Source: CAXXOK01 sp963675655
GTDB lineage: Bacteria; Bacillota; Clostridia; Christensenellales; Aristaeellaceae
Assembly: GCA_963675655.1 (NCBI GenBank)
Contig: OY776489.1
Span: 310,001-374,000, forward strand
DNA length: 64,000 nt
Reading direction: 5' to 3'
In this document: positions 33,674-44,835 of the stretch, piece after piece
How positions within the stretch are numbered: position 1 is the first letter of the stretch
How the letters are laid out: the number at the start of each line of letters is the position of its first letter
Notes under the pieces: generated by a model
Told to the model about the DNA's origin: nothing
The model's input: the letters and a program-made list of their open reading frames with translations, nothing else
The model's database searches: none
Position numbers and translations under genes: made by a program

Positions 33674-33694
33674 GGGCTTTCCTGTGGAAAGCCC
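33674..33694 (-). terminator. Hairpin in the prmA leader
   Basis: GGGCTTTC/GAAAGCCC with a 5-nt loop followed by TTTT on the minus strand, between a candidate promoter and the prmA Shine-Dalgarno. It could be a weak attenuator. Confidence 0.5.
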
Positions 33695-33710
33695 GCATTT
33701 TTCCTATTGA

Positions 33711-33739
33711 AGCATACCACAGGGGCAGACACGACGCAA
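33711..33739 (-). promoter_or_regulatory. Candidate internal promoter for prmA
   Basis: Minus strand: TTGCGT (33734-33739), 17 bp, TATGCT (33711-33716). It lies between the dnaJ terminator and prmA, so the translation genes could be expressed without heat shock. Confidence 0.5.
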
Positions 33740-33794
33740 GATAATGCGCCCGATTGGTACCTACGCTATAAGGGCAACAACCCACAAACGACAC

Positions 33795-33832
33795 GCGGGC
33801 CTCCGGCAGCAAAAATGCAGTCGGAGGCCCGC
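33795..33832 (-). terminator. Hairpin after dnaJ
   Basis: An 11-bp GC-rich stem GCGGGCCTCCG/CGGAGGCCCGC, 27 nt beyond the dnaJ stop. No T run follows; the loop contains TTTTT on the minus strand. It probably reduces or ends read-through from the chaperone genes. Confidence 0.65.
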
Positions 33833-33858
33833 ATGAACGAATCAGTTGCCTTCAATTG

Positions 33859-34983
33859 TTACGGGAACATGCTTTTCAGCTTATCCAAAAAGGATGTTTT
33901 GCTCTCGTACTCTTTTCCTGTGAGGCTTTCCTCAAACTGCCGCAGCAAATCCTTTTGTTTATTGTTCAGCCGTTTGGGTACTTCCACCTTGATGTGGATC
34001 ATTAAATCGCCCGTCGTATTTCCGCGCAAACTCGGCATACCATAGCCTTTCAGGCGGAATTGCGCTTCGTTTTGCGTACCTTCTGGAATGCGGTATTTCA
34101 CCGGCGATTTCAAGGTCGGCACGTCGATTTCCGCGCCCAGTACAGCCTGCGCGATGGTAATGGGCATGTCCAGATGCAGCGTGGTATTCTCCCTGCGGAA
34201 CAGCTTGTGCGGCAGTACGCGTACCCTTACGTATAAATCACCGTTGGGGCCGCCGTGCTGACCAGGTTCGCCCTGCCCGTGCATCACAATGGTTTGTCCA
34301 TTATCTATGCCTGCGGGAATCTTAATCGTCGCAGTACGGCGCTTGCGTACGCGGCCGGACCCATTACAGGTTTCGCATTTCTCTTTTACAATTTTACCTT
34401 CGCCATGGCAGGTGGGGCACGTACGCACCGTTACCATAAAACCGCCGCTTTGGCGTATCTGCCCCGATCCCTTACAGGTGGGGCAAGTCTGTGCCTTGGT
34501 GCCGGGTTTCGCGCCCGATCCACCGCATGTTTCGCAATTTTCATTGCGAATAAACTCAAACGTCTTTTTCGTACCGTTTGCGGCTTCTTCAAAGGTAATG
34601 GTTACATCGTGGCGCAGGTCGTCGCCCTGCGTGGGGCCGTGCCTGTACGCGCCGCCCATGCCGCCCATACCGCCGCCAAAAATAGAATCAAATATACTAC
34701 CGAAATCGCCAAATCCGCCAAAATCACCCGCGCCGCCGGCACCGCCAAAACCCTGCATGTTCGGCCCGTCAAAGCCGAATTGATCATAGCGCGCACGGCG
34801 CTCGGGATCGCTGAGTACTTCGTTGGCTTCATTCAGCTCTTTAAAGCGTTCCTCGGCGTCCTTATCGTCATGGTTTAAATCGGGATGGCAGAGCTTGGCT
34901 TTTTTCCGGTATGCGCTTTTAATCTCGGCGTCGGTGGCCGTTTTAGATACACCGAGTACCTCATAATAATCACGTTTTGCCAA
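33859..34983 (-). CDS. dnaJ: Chaperone DnaJ (Hsp40)
   Basis: Co-chaperone that delivers clients to DnaK and stimulates its ATPase. The 374-aa protein has the J domain with HPD (KAKLCHPDLNHDD), a Gly/Phe-rich linker (GFGGAGGAGDFGGFGDFG), four zinc repeats CxxCxGxG (CETCGGSG, CPTCKGSG, CPTCHGEG, CETCNGSG) and the C-terminal client domains. It follows dnaK with a 168-bp gap that holds a strong hairpin. Confidence 0.97.
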   Translation of the reverse strand: MAKRDYYEVLGVSKTATDAEIKSAYRKKAKLCHPDLNHDDKDAEERFKELNEANEVLSDPERRARYDQFGFDGPNMQGFGGAGGAGDFGGFGDFGSIFDSIFGGGMGGMGGAYRHGPTQGDDLRHDVTITFEEAANGTKKTFEFIRNENCETCGGSGAKPGTKAQTCPTCKGSGQIRQSGGFMVTVRTCPTCHGEGKIVKEKCETCNGSGRVRKRRTATIKIPAGIDNGQTIVMHGQGEPGQHGGPNGDLYVRVRVLPHKLFRRENTTLHLDMPITIAQAVLGAEIDVPTLKSPVKYRIPEGTQNEAQFRLKGYGMPSLRGNTTGDLMIHIKVEVPKRLNNKQKDLLRQFEESLTGKEYESKTSFLDKLKSMFP

Positions 34984-35065
34984 AAACTCACCTGCTTTAT
35001 TCTCAAGCGTATGTCTACGCCGTTACATGGTTACGATTCGGGTTTAAACCCGCAGACAAACCGCC

Positions 35066-35091
35066 GCGCAGGGCATACATATGCCCTGCGC
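35066..35091 (-). terminator. Hairpin between dnaK and dnaJ
   Basis: An 11-bp stem GCGCAGGGCAT/ATGCCCTGCGC with a 4-nt loop, 60 nt beyond the dnaK stop and without a T tract. It is likely an RNA-processing or partial-termination element that sets the dnaK:dnaJ ratio. Confidence 0.6.
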
Positions 35092-35151
35092 CGGGGTCTC
35101 CGTCCGCCCGGAGGCGACAGCCTGCCAAGTGGACGGAAATTGGGTTATGCC

Positions 35152-36975
<1,824 letters not shown>

Positions 36976-37086
36976 ATCAAGTATCCTCCTCATAGGTCTG
37001 CATGCTCTCACATGTCGTTTTATTCTTCGGAATTTATATATCGGAAGGGAACAAGTCCCTTACCTTTGCACTAAGCGTTCCTTTTC

Positions 37087-37755
37087 TTATTCGGGAACGA
37101 CTTTCACCATCGCGTGGCGCAATACACTATTGCCCAGTTGATAGCCTTTCTGGAGCACTTCGCACACGGTACCGGGTTCTCCATCCTCCGGTACGCCCTG
37201 CAAAACAGCGTTTTCCAGATTGGGGTCGAATTTCTCCCCTTTACGGTCAATGGAGGTTACCCCCCGCTTGGTCAGCGCCTCGTCAAATTGGCGATATACC
37301 ATCGCCACGCCTTCCTTCAGGTTTTGATCGGTGCTGCTCTCGGCTGCGGTAATGGCGCGCTCCAAGTTGTCAAACACCGGTAAAAGCGTTGTAATAAAGG
37401 CTTTAGCGCCGTCCTCAAACGCATCGCTGCGTGTGTTTTGGGTACGCCGGCGGTAGTTATCAAAATCCGCCTGTACATGCTGGGCGAGGCTTAAATACTC
37501 ATCCGCCTTTGCATTGGCGGCTGCCAGCGCGTCGGCTAACTCGTTTTCTACTGTTTGCGTTTCCGCCTCCAGTATTTCGTCTTCTTCTAAAGCCGGGTCG
37601 CACGCCGCTGTGGCGTCCAATTCCCCAGCCATCGTCTCCAATGCTTCCAAATCGTTATCCGCCGTCTCTTCGGCGGTGTTGCGTACATCTTGCGTAGGCT
37701 GCATGGTTGGCTGTTGTCCCCCATTCTTTCGGGTTTTCTTTTTAGCGGCCATCAT
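37087..37755 (-). CDS. grpE: Nucleotide exchange factor GrpE
   Basis: Releases ADP from DnaK and acts as a thermosensor. The ATG at 37755 is 2 nt after the hrcA stop, with AAGGAG in the hrcA end. A Lys/Arg then acidic N-terminus (~1-80) leads into a coiled coil (LADALAAANAKADEYL), the conserved FDNYRRRTQ and LLPVFDNLERA, and the C-terminal beta domain with KGYQLGNSVLRHAMVKV. Length ~222 aa. Confidence 0.97.
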   Translation of the reverse strand: MMAAKKKTRKNGGQQPTMQPTQDVRNTAEETADNDLEALETMAGELDATAACDPALEEDEILEAETQTVENELADALAAANAKADEYLSLAQHVQADFDNYRRRTQNTRSDAFEDGAKAFITTLLPVFDNLERAITAAESSTDQNLKEGVAMVYRQFDEALTKRGVTSIDRKGEKFDPNLENAVLQGVPEDGEPGTVCEVLQKGYQLGNSVLRHAMVKVVPE

Positions 37756-37757
37756 CG

Positions 37758-38780
37758 TCACTCCTTATCCTGCGAGAACAGGCGGGTCAGCTGATCGCCC
37801 ATGGCGCTCAGGGTGCTAAGTACGCGCCCGTATTCCATGCGCGTTGGCCCAATAACGCCGATTGTACCGTGTGTGTGATCCCCTAATGAGTAGGTGGCCG
37901 TTACCAGCGAACATTCTTTCAGTTCCGGCACGCCTGTTTCGGGGCCGATGCGTACGGTAAACGCTACGTTTTGGTGCTGCTGCAGCAGCCTTAGCAGGGC
38001 ATCCTTGCTTTCCAGCAGCGACAGGAAGGCTTTCGCTTTTTCCACATCGTTATACTCCGGAAAGTTCAGAATTTTGCTGGGGCCACCGAATGCCAGCCTC
38101 GTCTTCGCCTGTTGGTTCTCTACTTGCGCCACCTGCTGGGCAATCCCGCCGAGTACTGTCTTCTTTTGAACAAACTCCCGGTTGATGCCTTCCAGCATTA
38201 CCAGCGCCTCGGTCAGCGTATGTCCGCTGAGCCGCTCGGTCAGCATCCGGCTGAGGGCATACAGTGCATCCGTGTCCAGATCGCTGTCCACATGGATGAC
38301 CGAATCCCGCACAATACCACCGCTGGTTACAATCACCAGTAGCGCGCTGGACGTGGTTACCGGAACCAGCTGGAGCGTGCGAATCGTAAGTTCGCTTCCG
38401 CTTGGAGTCATCACCAGCGAGGTGTACTGCGTAATGGAGCTTAGCACCTGCGCAGCGCTGTTGATTACATCCTCCATCTTGCCGGTGCGCTCGCTGAAGT
38501 GGGAGCGAATGTTCGCCGCATCCAGTGAATCGATCTTCCCGGTTTGCAGCAGCTGATCCACATACAGCCGGTATGCTTTCGCGCTGGGGATGCGCCCCGC
38601 GCTGACATGCGGCTGATCCAGATACCCCAGTTCTTCCAGATCGCTCATCTCGTTGCGAATTGTCGCCGAGCTGAGCCCCATTTCGTACTTTTTGGAAATG
38701 GTCCGGCTGCCCACTGGGATCGCCGTAAGGATGTAATCGTCAATAATCGCCTGCAAGATACGAAACTTGCGTGCATCCAT
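37758..38780 (-). CDS. hrcA: Heat-inducible transcription repressor HrcA
   Basis: Represses class I heat-shock genes by binding CIRCE. The start at 38780 (340 aa) lies 10 nt after GGAGGTGA. The N-terminal winged helix includes FRILQAIIDDYILTAIPVGSR and GLSSATIRNEMSDLEELGYL. A GAF-like and dimerisation region follows, ending with GTIGVIGPTRMEYGRVLS. It is first in the operon and the operator is just upstream, giving a negative loop tuned by GroE in the classical model. Confidence 0.97.
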   Translation of the reverse strand: MDARKFRILQAIIDDYILTAIPVGSRTISKKYEMGLSSATIRNEMSDLEELGYLDQPHVSAGRIPSAKAYRLYVDQLLQTGKIDSLDAANIRSHFSERTGKMEDVINSAAQVLSSITQYTSLVMTPSGSELTIRTLQLVPVTTSSALLVIVTSGGIVRDSVIHVDSDLDTDALYALSRMLTERLSGHTLTEALVMLEGINREFVQKKTVLGGIAQQVAQVENQQAKTRLAFGGPSKILNFPEYNDVEKAKAFLSLLESKDALLRLLQQHQNVAFTVRIGPETGVPELKECSLVTATYSLGDHTHGTIGVIGPTRMEYGRVLSTLSAMGDQLTRLFSQDKE

Positions 38781-38833
38781 CACCGTGCGGTCACCTCCCC
38801 CGGGCTTTCGTGGCGTCTCTGTTATCTTACTTG

Positions 38834-38860
38834 TTAGCACTCGTTTGTCGTGAGTGCTAA
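38834..38860 (-). promoter_or_regulatory. CIRCE operator (HrcA binding site)
   Basis: A perfect TTAGCACTC - 9 nt - GAGTGCTAA inverted repeat lies directly downstream of the -10 box of hrcA. It matches the classical CIRCE consensus exactly. Confidence 0.98.
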
Positions 38861-38869
38861 CATGGTCAT

Positions 38870-38898
38870 ATCATATGCCTGTTTTGCGGTTTTGTCAA
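38870..38898 (-). promoter_or_regulatory. Promoter of the hrcA-grpE-dnaK-dnaJ operon
   Basis: Minus strand: TTGACA (38893-38898), 17 bp, TATGAT (38870-38875). CIRCE begins 10 bp downstream and would cover the start site. Confidence 0.88.
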
Positions 38899-38930
38899 GC
38901 ATATGGAGGGTCGAATTAATGAATTATTCA

Positions 38931-38967
38931 CAATTAAAAAACCCTTATATCATAAGGGTTTTAATTG
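38931..38967 (-). terminator. Terminator of hemW
   Basis: An 11-bp stem AAAACCCTTAT/ATAAGGGTTTT with a 3-nt loop, extended by CAATTAAA/TTTAATTG, and T-rich on both strands. It separates hemW from the heat-shock promoter. Confidence 0.88.
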
Positions 38968-39040
38968 CTTTCTGACTATTTCTGACCAAAATTTCTTCCA
39001 GACTTTGTGCAACGTTGTCTGCAAAGCGGCGCTGTTATGG

Positions 39041-40213
39041 CTATTTGGTCGGCATAAAGGCCATCATCGCCGTATTTTGCAATGCCAGTCCACGCCGCGT
39101 AAGCGCAAGCCGCTTCTGCACGCCATGCACGGGTTGCAAAAGCCCCTGTGCCGTCAGTGTACGAATCGCGTCGCCGTATACCGCTGTAAGCGGTATGCCG
39201 TATCGGCCCTGAAAATCATCATACCCTACGCCCGCTACCGTCCGAAGCCCCAGCATAATGGTTTCAAACATCGCTTCCCGCTTACGGACAGGGGTTTCCT
39301 CCACCGCAGGCAGCTGGTTTTGCGATAGCCGGTGTACATATCGCTGCATATCATCTGTGTTCTGCCTGCGGATGTAACAATTGTCGCCCTCCGTCTTTTC
39401 CGGCGGCAATAAACTCGCCGCGGCGAGGCCAAGCCCAAGGTAGGGTTTTTGTCGCCAGTAACCGAGGTTGTGTTTGCACGCATATCCCGGTTTGGCAAAG
39501 TTGGATATTTCATAGCGCTCGTAGCCCCGCGCCGCAAGCCTGTCTACACCATTTTCCAGCATATCGGCCGTCGTATCTTCGTCGGGCAGCACTGCGGTCC
39601 CTTGCGCGATTTGCGCTGCCAGCGGCGTACCTTCCTCCACGATCAGCGAATAGGCGGAAATATGCGTTACATCCTGTTCCGCCAGCGCATCCAGCGTTGC
39701 CAGATAATCGGATAAGGTTTGCCCCGGCAGGCCGAACATCGCATCCGCATTCAGGTTGGTAATGCCGTGGCTTCGCGCCATGTGCAGCACTTCCTGTGCC
39801 TGCTCAAATGTGTGAATGCGCCCCAGCGAGGCCATCAAGTGGGGCTGTATCGCCTGCACACCAATGGATAGGCGATTTACCCCCGCAGCCTTAACCGTAG
39901 CCAGCCATGCAGCGGTAATCGTGCCGGGGTTCGCTTCGCTGGTGAACTCCGCATCCGGCAAAACAGTAAAGCCGCTATGCAGCGCAGTAAGTACATCCTT
40001 CATCAGCTCCGGCGGTAAAACCGAGGGTGTGCCGCCGCCCAGAAAAACGGTATCCACCGGCATATAGCTATACTGTTTGGCCGTCAGGCGAATCTCTTTT
40101 TCAAGCGCGGCGCAGTATGCTTCCATCTCCGAATACTTTCCAGGAAAAGAGCAAAAATCGCAATACGCACATTTACGCACGCAAAACGGGAAGTGTATAT
40201 ATAATGAAAGCAC
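39041..40213 (-). CDS. hemW: Radical-SAM heme chaperone HemW
   Basis: HemN-like protein that transfers heme into apo-enzymes rather than oxidising coproporphyrinogen. I start it at the GTG at 40213 (390 aa) behind AGGGGGGTGAAGG. The first motif is FPFCVRKCAYCDFC, the CxxxCxxCxC form of the family, followed by FLGGGTPSVL (SAM) and the HemN C-terminal domain with KHNLGYW. The Cys in the fourth position (CDFC) is present in HemW and HemN alike, so the name rests on overall length and lepA neighbourhood. Confidence 0.9.
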   Translation of the reverse strand: MLSLYIHFPFCVRKCAYCDFCSFPGKYSEMEAYCAALEKEIRLTAKQYSYMPVDTVFLGGGTPSVLPPELMKDVLTALHSGFTVLPDAEFTSEANPGTITAAWLATVKAAGVNRLSIGVQAIQPHLMASLGRIHTFEQAQEVLHMARSHGITNLNADAMFGLPGQTLSDYLATLDALAEQDVTHISAYSLIVEEGTPLAAQIAQGTAVLPDEDTTADMLENGVDRLAARGYERYEISNFAKPGYACKHNLGYWRQKPYLGLGLAAASLLPPEKTEGDNCYIRRQNTDDMQRYVHRLSQNQLPAVEETPVRKREAMFETIMLGLRTVAGVGYDDFQGRYGIPLTAVYGDAIRTLTAQGLLQPVHGVQKRLALTRRGLALQNTAMMAFMPTK

Positions 40214-40320
40214 GCATCCTTCACCCCCCTGTTTTCTCTGTTCCGTGCCATCATAGCACGTTCTTGCCCGTTTTTCCACGCCCACCGGTGCAGCCCCTTT
40301 GAGCGCATACGAATACACGA

Positions 40321-40349
40321 TTTACAATCTACGGAAAATAAGGTATCAT
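40321..40349 (+). promoter_or_regulatory. Promoter of lepA
   Basis: TTTACA (40321-40326), 17 bp, TATCAT (40344-40349), about 78 nt before the TTG start. It drives the plus strand away from hemW. Confidence 0.65.
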
Positions 40350-40427
40350 ACCTTTTGAAATCAAACTTTACAGCGATAGCTTATGCCTGCCGCGCCACCG
40401 GGCGTTTGCCGGCAAAGGAGGACCACT

Positions 40428-42239
40428 TTGCAGAACAAACGTCTTTCCCACATCCGCAATTTTTGCATCATCGCGCATATCGACCACGGCAAATCCACCT
40501 TGGCGGATCGCCTGTTGGAGATGACCGGCGTGTTTGAGCACCGCGAAATGGTGGAACAGATACTGGATAGCATGGAACTGGAACGCGAGCGCGGCATTAC
40601 CATTAAAAGCAAAGCCGTCAACATGACGTATAAGGCACAGGACGGCGAAACCTATACCTTGAACCTGATCGACACGCCGGGCCATGTGGACTTCAGCTAC
40701 GAGGTCAGCAGGGCGCTGGCCGCCTGCGAAGGGGCGCTGCTGGTAGTGGACGCCACGCAGGGCATTGAGGCGCAGACACTTGCCAACGTATACATGGCAC
40801 TGGAGCACGATTTGGAAATCGTACCTGTCATCAACAAAATCGACTTGCCCAGCGCCGAGCCGGACGTTGTAAAAAATGAAATCGAGGACGTCATCGGGCT
40901 GGATACCGAGGGCGCGCCCAGCATATCCGCCAAAACCGGCTTGAACTGCGGCGATGTGCTGGAGGCCATCGTGACCCGCGTACCGCCACCTACGGGCGAT
41001 GAAAGCGCACCGCTGCAAGCCTTGATTTTTGATGCGTATTACGACAATTACCGCGGTGCAATCTGCTTTGTACGCGTTATGCAGGGCACCATTACCGCCG
41101 GGATGCGCATGCGCCTGATGGCCAGCGGCGCAGAGTTTGACGTTGTAGAGGTCGGCACCTTCCACCCGGGTTACCTGCCCTGCGATGCGCTCAAAGCCGG
41201 GGATGTCGGCTATGTCAGCGCCTCCATTAAGGACATTGGCGATACCCGCGTAGGCGATACCATTACCAACGCCGAGAAACCCGCCGCAAAAGCCCTGCCC
41301 GGCTACCGCACGGTTACCCCCATGGTGTTCTGCGGCATCTACCCAGCCGACGGCGCGGATTACGATGCGCTGCGCGACGCACTGGAAAAGCTGCGGATGA
41401 ATGACGCCTCCCTCTCCTTTGAGCCGGAAACCTCCGTCGCGTTGGGGTACGGCTTCCGCTGCGGCTTTCTGGGACTGCTCCATATGGATATTATCACCCA
41501 GCGGCTGGAGCGGGAATTTGATTTAAACCTCATTACCACCGCTCCCAGCGTTATTTATCGAGTATATAAGACCGACGGAACCATGGTGGTTATCGACAAC
41601 CCCACCAATTTGCCGTCGCCAGGTGAAATAGAACATATGGAAGAACCCTTCGTGCTGGCCACCGTGTACACCCCGCAGGAGTATGTGGGAACGCTGATGG
41701 AAGTATGCAAGGAAAAGCGCGGCGTCTTTTTGGATATGCAGTATGAAGGCGGACGCGTAAAGCTAAGCTACAACATGCCGCTGAACGAAATTATTTACGA
41801 TTTCTTCGACCAGCTTAAAAGCCGTTCCCGCGGCTATGCCAGCTTCGATTATGAGCTGAAGGATTATCAGGAAAGCGATCTGGTTAAGTTGGATATCCTC
41901 TTAAACGGCGATATCTGCGACGCGTTCACCATTATCGTCCATCGGGATAAAGCCTACAACCGTGGCCGCAGCATTGCCCAAAAGCTGGTGGATGTTATCC
42001 CGCGCCAATTGTTTGAAATTCCCATTCAGGCGGCTATCGGCGGTAAGGTAATCGCCCGCGAAACCGTTAAAGCCATGCGTAAAGACGTACTGGCCAAGTG
42101 CTACGGCGGCGATATTACCCGTAAAAAGAAACTGCTGGAGAAGCAAAAAGAGGGTAAAAAGCGTATGCGCCAGTTCGGCACAGTGGAAGTACCCAGCGAA
42201 GCTTTCATGGCTGTATTGAAAATGGAAGACAAAAAATAA
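40428..42239 (+). CDS. lepA: Elongation factor 4 (LepA)
   Basis: Ribosomal GTPase that can back-translocate tRNAs and helps ribosome biogenesis. The start is TTG at 40428, 6 nt after AAAGGAGG, giving 603 aa. The G motifs are AHIDHGKST (G1), DTPGHVDF (G3) and NKIDLPSA (G4). The EF4-specific C-terminal domain carries the basic GGDITRKKKLLEKQKEGKKR. It is divergent from hemW, a common Firmicute pairing. Confidence 0.98.
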   Translation: MQNKRLSHIRNFCIIAHIDHGKSTLADRLLEMTGVFEHREMVEQILDSMELERERGITIKSKAVNMTYKAQDGETYTLNLIDTPGHVDFSYEVSRALAACEGALLVVDATQGIEAQTLANVYMALEHDLEIVPVINKIDLPSAEPDVVKNEIEDVIGLDTEGAPSISAKTGLNCGDVLEAIVTRVPPPTGDESAPLQALIFDAYYDNYRGAICFVRVMQGTITAGMRMRLMASGAEFDVVEVGTFHPGYLPCDALKAGDVGYVSASIKDIGDTRVGDTITNAEKPAAKALPGYRTVTPMVFCGIYPADGADYDALRDALEKLRMNDASLSFEPETSVALGYGFRCGFLGLLHMDIITQRLEREFDLNLITTAPSVIYRVYKTDGTMVVIDNPTNLPSPGEIEHMEEPFVLATVYTPQEYVGTLMEVCKEKRGVFLDMQYEGGRVKLSYNMPLNEIIYDFFDQLKSRSRGYASFDYELKDYQESDLVKLDILLNGDICDAFTIIVHRDKAYNRGRSIAQKLVDVIPRQLFEIPIQAAIGGKVIARETVKAMRKDVLAKCYGGDITRKKKLLEKQKEGKKRMRQFGTVEVPSEAFMAVLKMEDKK

Positions 42240-42242
42240 ATC

Positions 42243-42279
42243 ACAGCCTGATTCGTTTTAGCGGGTCAGGCTGTTTTTT
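42243..42279 (+). terminator. Intrinsic terminator of lepA
   Basis: A 9-bp stem ACAGCCTGA/TCAGGCTGT with a 14-nt loop followed by six T. Confidence 0.92.
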
Positions 42280-42412
42280 CGCCTTGTACGGCCAACGCTG
42301 TTTTCCGTAGCGTCTAAAGCCCCGTGGATGCTTTTCATATCGGCCATTCTGTGCTAGAATACCTGTGTGTGCGCACATGTAGCGCTATTACACAGGCCGG
42401 AGGCGTTCCTTG

Positions 42413-44353
42413 ATGACGAATCGCAAACCCAAGTTGAATTCCACTCTTCGCACTGCGTTGTGGATGCTGTTGGACGTTCTGCTTTGCAATACCGCCATGA
42501 TTTTGGCACAACAACTGCGATTCGACGTACAGATTCCCGGCGTGTTTTATCAACGATACCTGAACATCGCGCCGGTCATGACACTTTTATGCCTGTTATC
42601 GTTCTGGGCGTTTGGCCTGTACCGTAATATGTGGCAATACGCCTCCGCCGATAGTATTCCCCAAATTGTAATGGCAACGCTGGTGAGCGCTGTGGCGATT
42701 TACTTATACTCGCTGATCCGATACGCGTTTACGCAGCCGGAGAATTACCATTTGTTGCACCGCACGGTATACCTGCTGTATTGGGTGCTGCTTACGGTAC
42801 TCACCGGTGGTTCCCGCTTTGCTTACCGCATTTTCCGCACGCGCGGGCGCTATCCTTTTAAACGCGGCACGCGGGAAAGCGTGCGCCGCACAATGGTTGT
42901 CGGCGCGGGCTGGGCGGGTGCGCAGGTCATTCGCGATATGCTTGGTGGCCGCTACGCAAACGCTGTACCGGTGATCGCCGTGGATGACGATGAAAGCCTT
43001 TCGGGCGCAAGCCTCAGCGGGGTACGCGTACTGCATGGTACCGACCGCATTGCCCAATATGTAAAAGACTACGCAATTGACGATATCGTCATTTCTATTT
43101 CCGCTTCCAACAGCGGATTGAAAGCCCTGATCGAAGCCTGTCTGGCGACCGGCTGCCGCGTACGCCGCACCAGCGCGCTGGAGGATTTACAAAGCAGCGA
43201 CCGCCAGAGTGAAGTACGCGATATTGACATCGGCGATTTGCTGGGCCGTGCGGAAGAACAGCTGGACATGCGGGAAACCGCCGCTTACTTTCACCAGAAA
43301 ACAGTGCTGATTACCGGAGGCGGCGGCTCCATCGGCAGCGAGCTCTGCCGTCAGTTGATTGCCTTTCAACCGGCAAAATTAGTGTTGTACGACATCAGCG
43401 AAAACTACATGTACGACCTGTTTTATGAGCTGGAGGAGCATTATCACCTGGATTTAGCGGATATTCTGCTGCTGCGTGTCGGCTCGATACGCGATGAACG
43501 CCGCCTAACGGAGGTTATGCAAGAATTTCACCCGGATGTAGTGCTGCATGCCGCCGCGCATAAGCATGTGCCCCTCATGGAGGATTGCCCTGCTCAAGCG
43601 GTAAACAACAACGTATTTGGCACCTATACCGCCGCTACTGTTTCCATCGCCTGCGGCGTAAAGCGTTTTGTGATGATCTCCACCGATAAGGCTGTCAACC
43701 CCACCAATGTGATGGGCGCTACCAAGCGAATGGCCGAAATGGTGATACAGATGCTCAACCAGCAGCATAAAACCGAGTTTACAGCCGTACGATTCGGTAA
43801 TGTGCTGGGTTCCCACGGCAGTGTCGTACCGAAGTTTGAACGGCAGATTCGCGCAGGCGGCCCGGTAACGCTGACGCATCCGGAGATTATCCGGTATTTT
43901 ATGACCATCCCCGAGGCGGCGAGTCTGGTATTACAGGCAGCCTCCATCGCCCACGGCGGCGAGCTGTTCGTGCTGGATATGGGCCAGCCGATGCGCATAA
44001 AAGAGCTGGCAGAGCGGATGATACAGCTGTACGCCGCGCAGGGCGGGCAGCAAAAGGTGGATATTGTGTACACCGGTCTGCGCCCCGGCGAAAAGCTGTA
44101 TGAAGAGCTGCTGATGGACGATGAAAACATCGTTCGTACAAGCTTGGACAAAATTTTTATTACCAAGCCCGAAGTGGTTACGCCACAAGCCGTGGAAGAA
44201 ATGCTGGATACGCTGCGCACGTGCCTGCAAAAAGACGGCGATATGCGCGCCTGTATGCACTCGCTTCTGCCGACATTCCACGAACCCGACGAGGTAAACG
44301 GTAAAGCCGAAGCGCTGCGCAAAGCGCAGAAAACAGCGCAGGACGCCGTATGA
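42413..44353 (+). CDS. Membrane nucleoside-diphosphate-sugar 4,6-dehydratase (CapD/PglF-like)
   Basis: Large polysaccharide-biosynthesis protein of the CapD/WbpM/PglF class, which makes UDP-4-keto-6-deoxy sugars from UDP-GlcNAc. Four membrane helices occupy ~residues 10-145. A first Rossmann-like domain has VVGAGWAGAQVI. The catalytic SDR domain has VLITGGGGSIGSEL and TDKAVNPTNVMGATKR, in which Met replaces the usual Tyr of YxxxK, as known for this class. Start: ATG at 42413 with GGAGG upstream; a TTG directly before it is possible. The product could feed a cell-surface glycan or protein glycosylation. A DegT aminotransferase at 52381 is a possible partner. It overlaps tadA. Confidence 0.9.
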   Translation: MTNRKPKLNSTLRTALWMLLDVLLCNTAMILAQQLRFDVQIPGVFYQRYLNIAPVMTLLCLLSFWAFGLYRNMWQYASADSIPQIVMATLVSAVAIYLYSLIRYAFTQPENYHLLHRTVYLLYWVLLTVLTGGSRFAYRIFRTRGRYPFKRGTRESVRRTMVVGAGWAGAQVIRDMLGGRYANAVPVIAVDDDESLSGASLSGVRVLHGTDRIAQYVKDYAIDDIVISISASNSGLKALIEACLATGCRVRRTSALEDLQSSDRQSEVRDIDIGDLLGRAEEQLDMRETAAYFHQKTVLITGGGGSIGSELCRQLIAFQPAKLVLYDISENYMYDLFYELEEHYHLDLADILLLRVGSIRDERRLTEVMQEFHPDVVLHAAAHKHVPLMEDCPAQAVNNNVFGTYTAATVSIACGVKRFVMISTDKAVNPTNVMGATKRMAEMVIQMLNQQHKTEFTAVRFGNVLGSHGSVVPKFERQIRAGGPVTLTHPEIIRYFMTIPEAASLVLQAASIAHGGELFVLDMGQPMRIKELAERMIQLYAAQGGQQKVDIVYTGLRPGEKLYEELLMDDENIVRTSLDKIFITKPEVVTPQAVEEMLDTLRTCLQKDGDMRACMHSLLPTFHEPDEVNGKAEALRKAQKTAQDAV

Positions 44354-44799
44354 ACCAGCACGAGTTTTACATGCGTATTGCGCTGGAAGAAGCCGCAAAA
44401 GCCGCCGCGGAGGGGGAAATCCCCGTCGGTGCAGTACTTGTGAAGGATGGCGACATCCTCGCCCGTACGCATAACCGCCGCGAGCAAACACAGGACCCCA
44501 CCGCACACGCGGAAATGCTTGCCCTGCGGGAAGCCTCCGCTAAGCTGGGAAACCGGCGTTTGGAAGGTTGCACGCTGTATTCCACACTGGAGCCCTGCCC
44601 CATGTGCGCAGGTGCGATGGTGATGGCGAAACTGGGCGCTTGCTATTTTGGCGCTGCCGATGAAAAACAGGGCTGCTGTGAAAGCATATACGCGCTTACG
44701 AACGACCCCGCTTTCTATTGGCGGGTGCCCTGTGCAGGCGGTTTGCTGGCAGATGAGGCACAAGTGCTGCTGACCGCATTTTTTCAGGCGCGCAGGTAA
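44350..44799 (+). CDS. tadA: tRNA-specific adenosine-34 deaminase TadA
   Basis: Converts wobble adenosine 34 to inosine in tRNA-Arg. The 149-aa zinc deaminase has the catalytic HAEM and the two zinc Cys in EPCPMCAGA. The N-terminal EEAAKAAAEGEIPVGAVLV is typical. The ATG overlaps the upstream stop (ATGA). The C-terminal ADEAQVLLTAFFQARR helix matches the family. Confidence 0.95.
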   Translation: MNQHEFYMRIALEEAAKAAAEGEIPVGAVLVKDGDILARTHNRREQTQDPTAHAEMLALREASAKLGNRRLEGCTLYSTLEPCPMCAGAMVMAKLGACYFGAADEKQGCCESIYALTNDPAFYWRVPCAGGLLADEAQVLLTAFFQARR

Positions 44800-44835
44800 C
44801 CATACCCCTACTTGAGCAAAAAGGAGTTTTCGATT

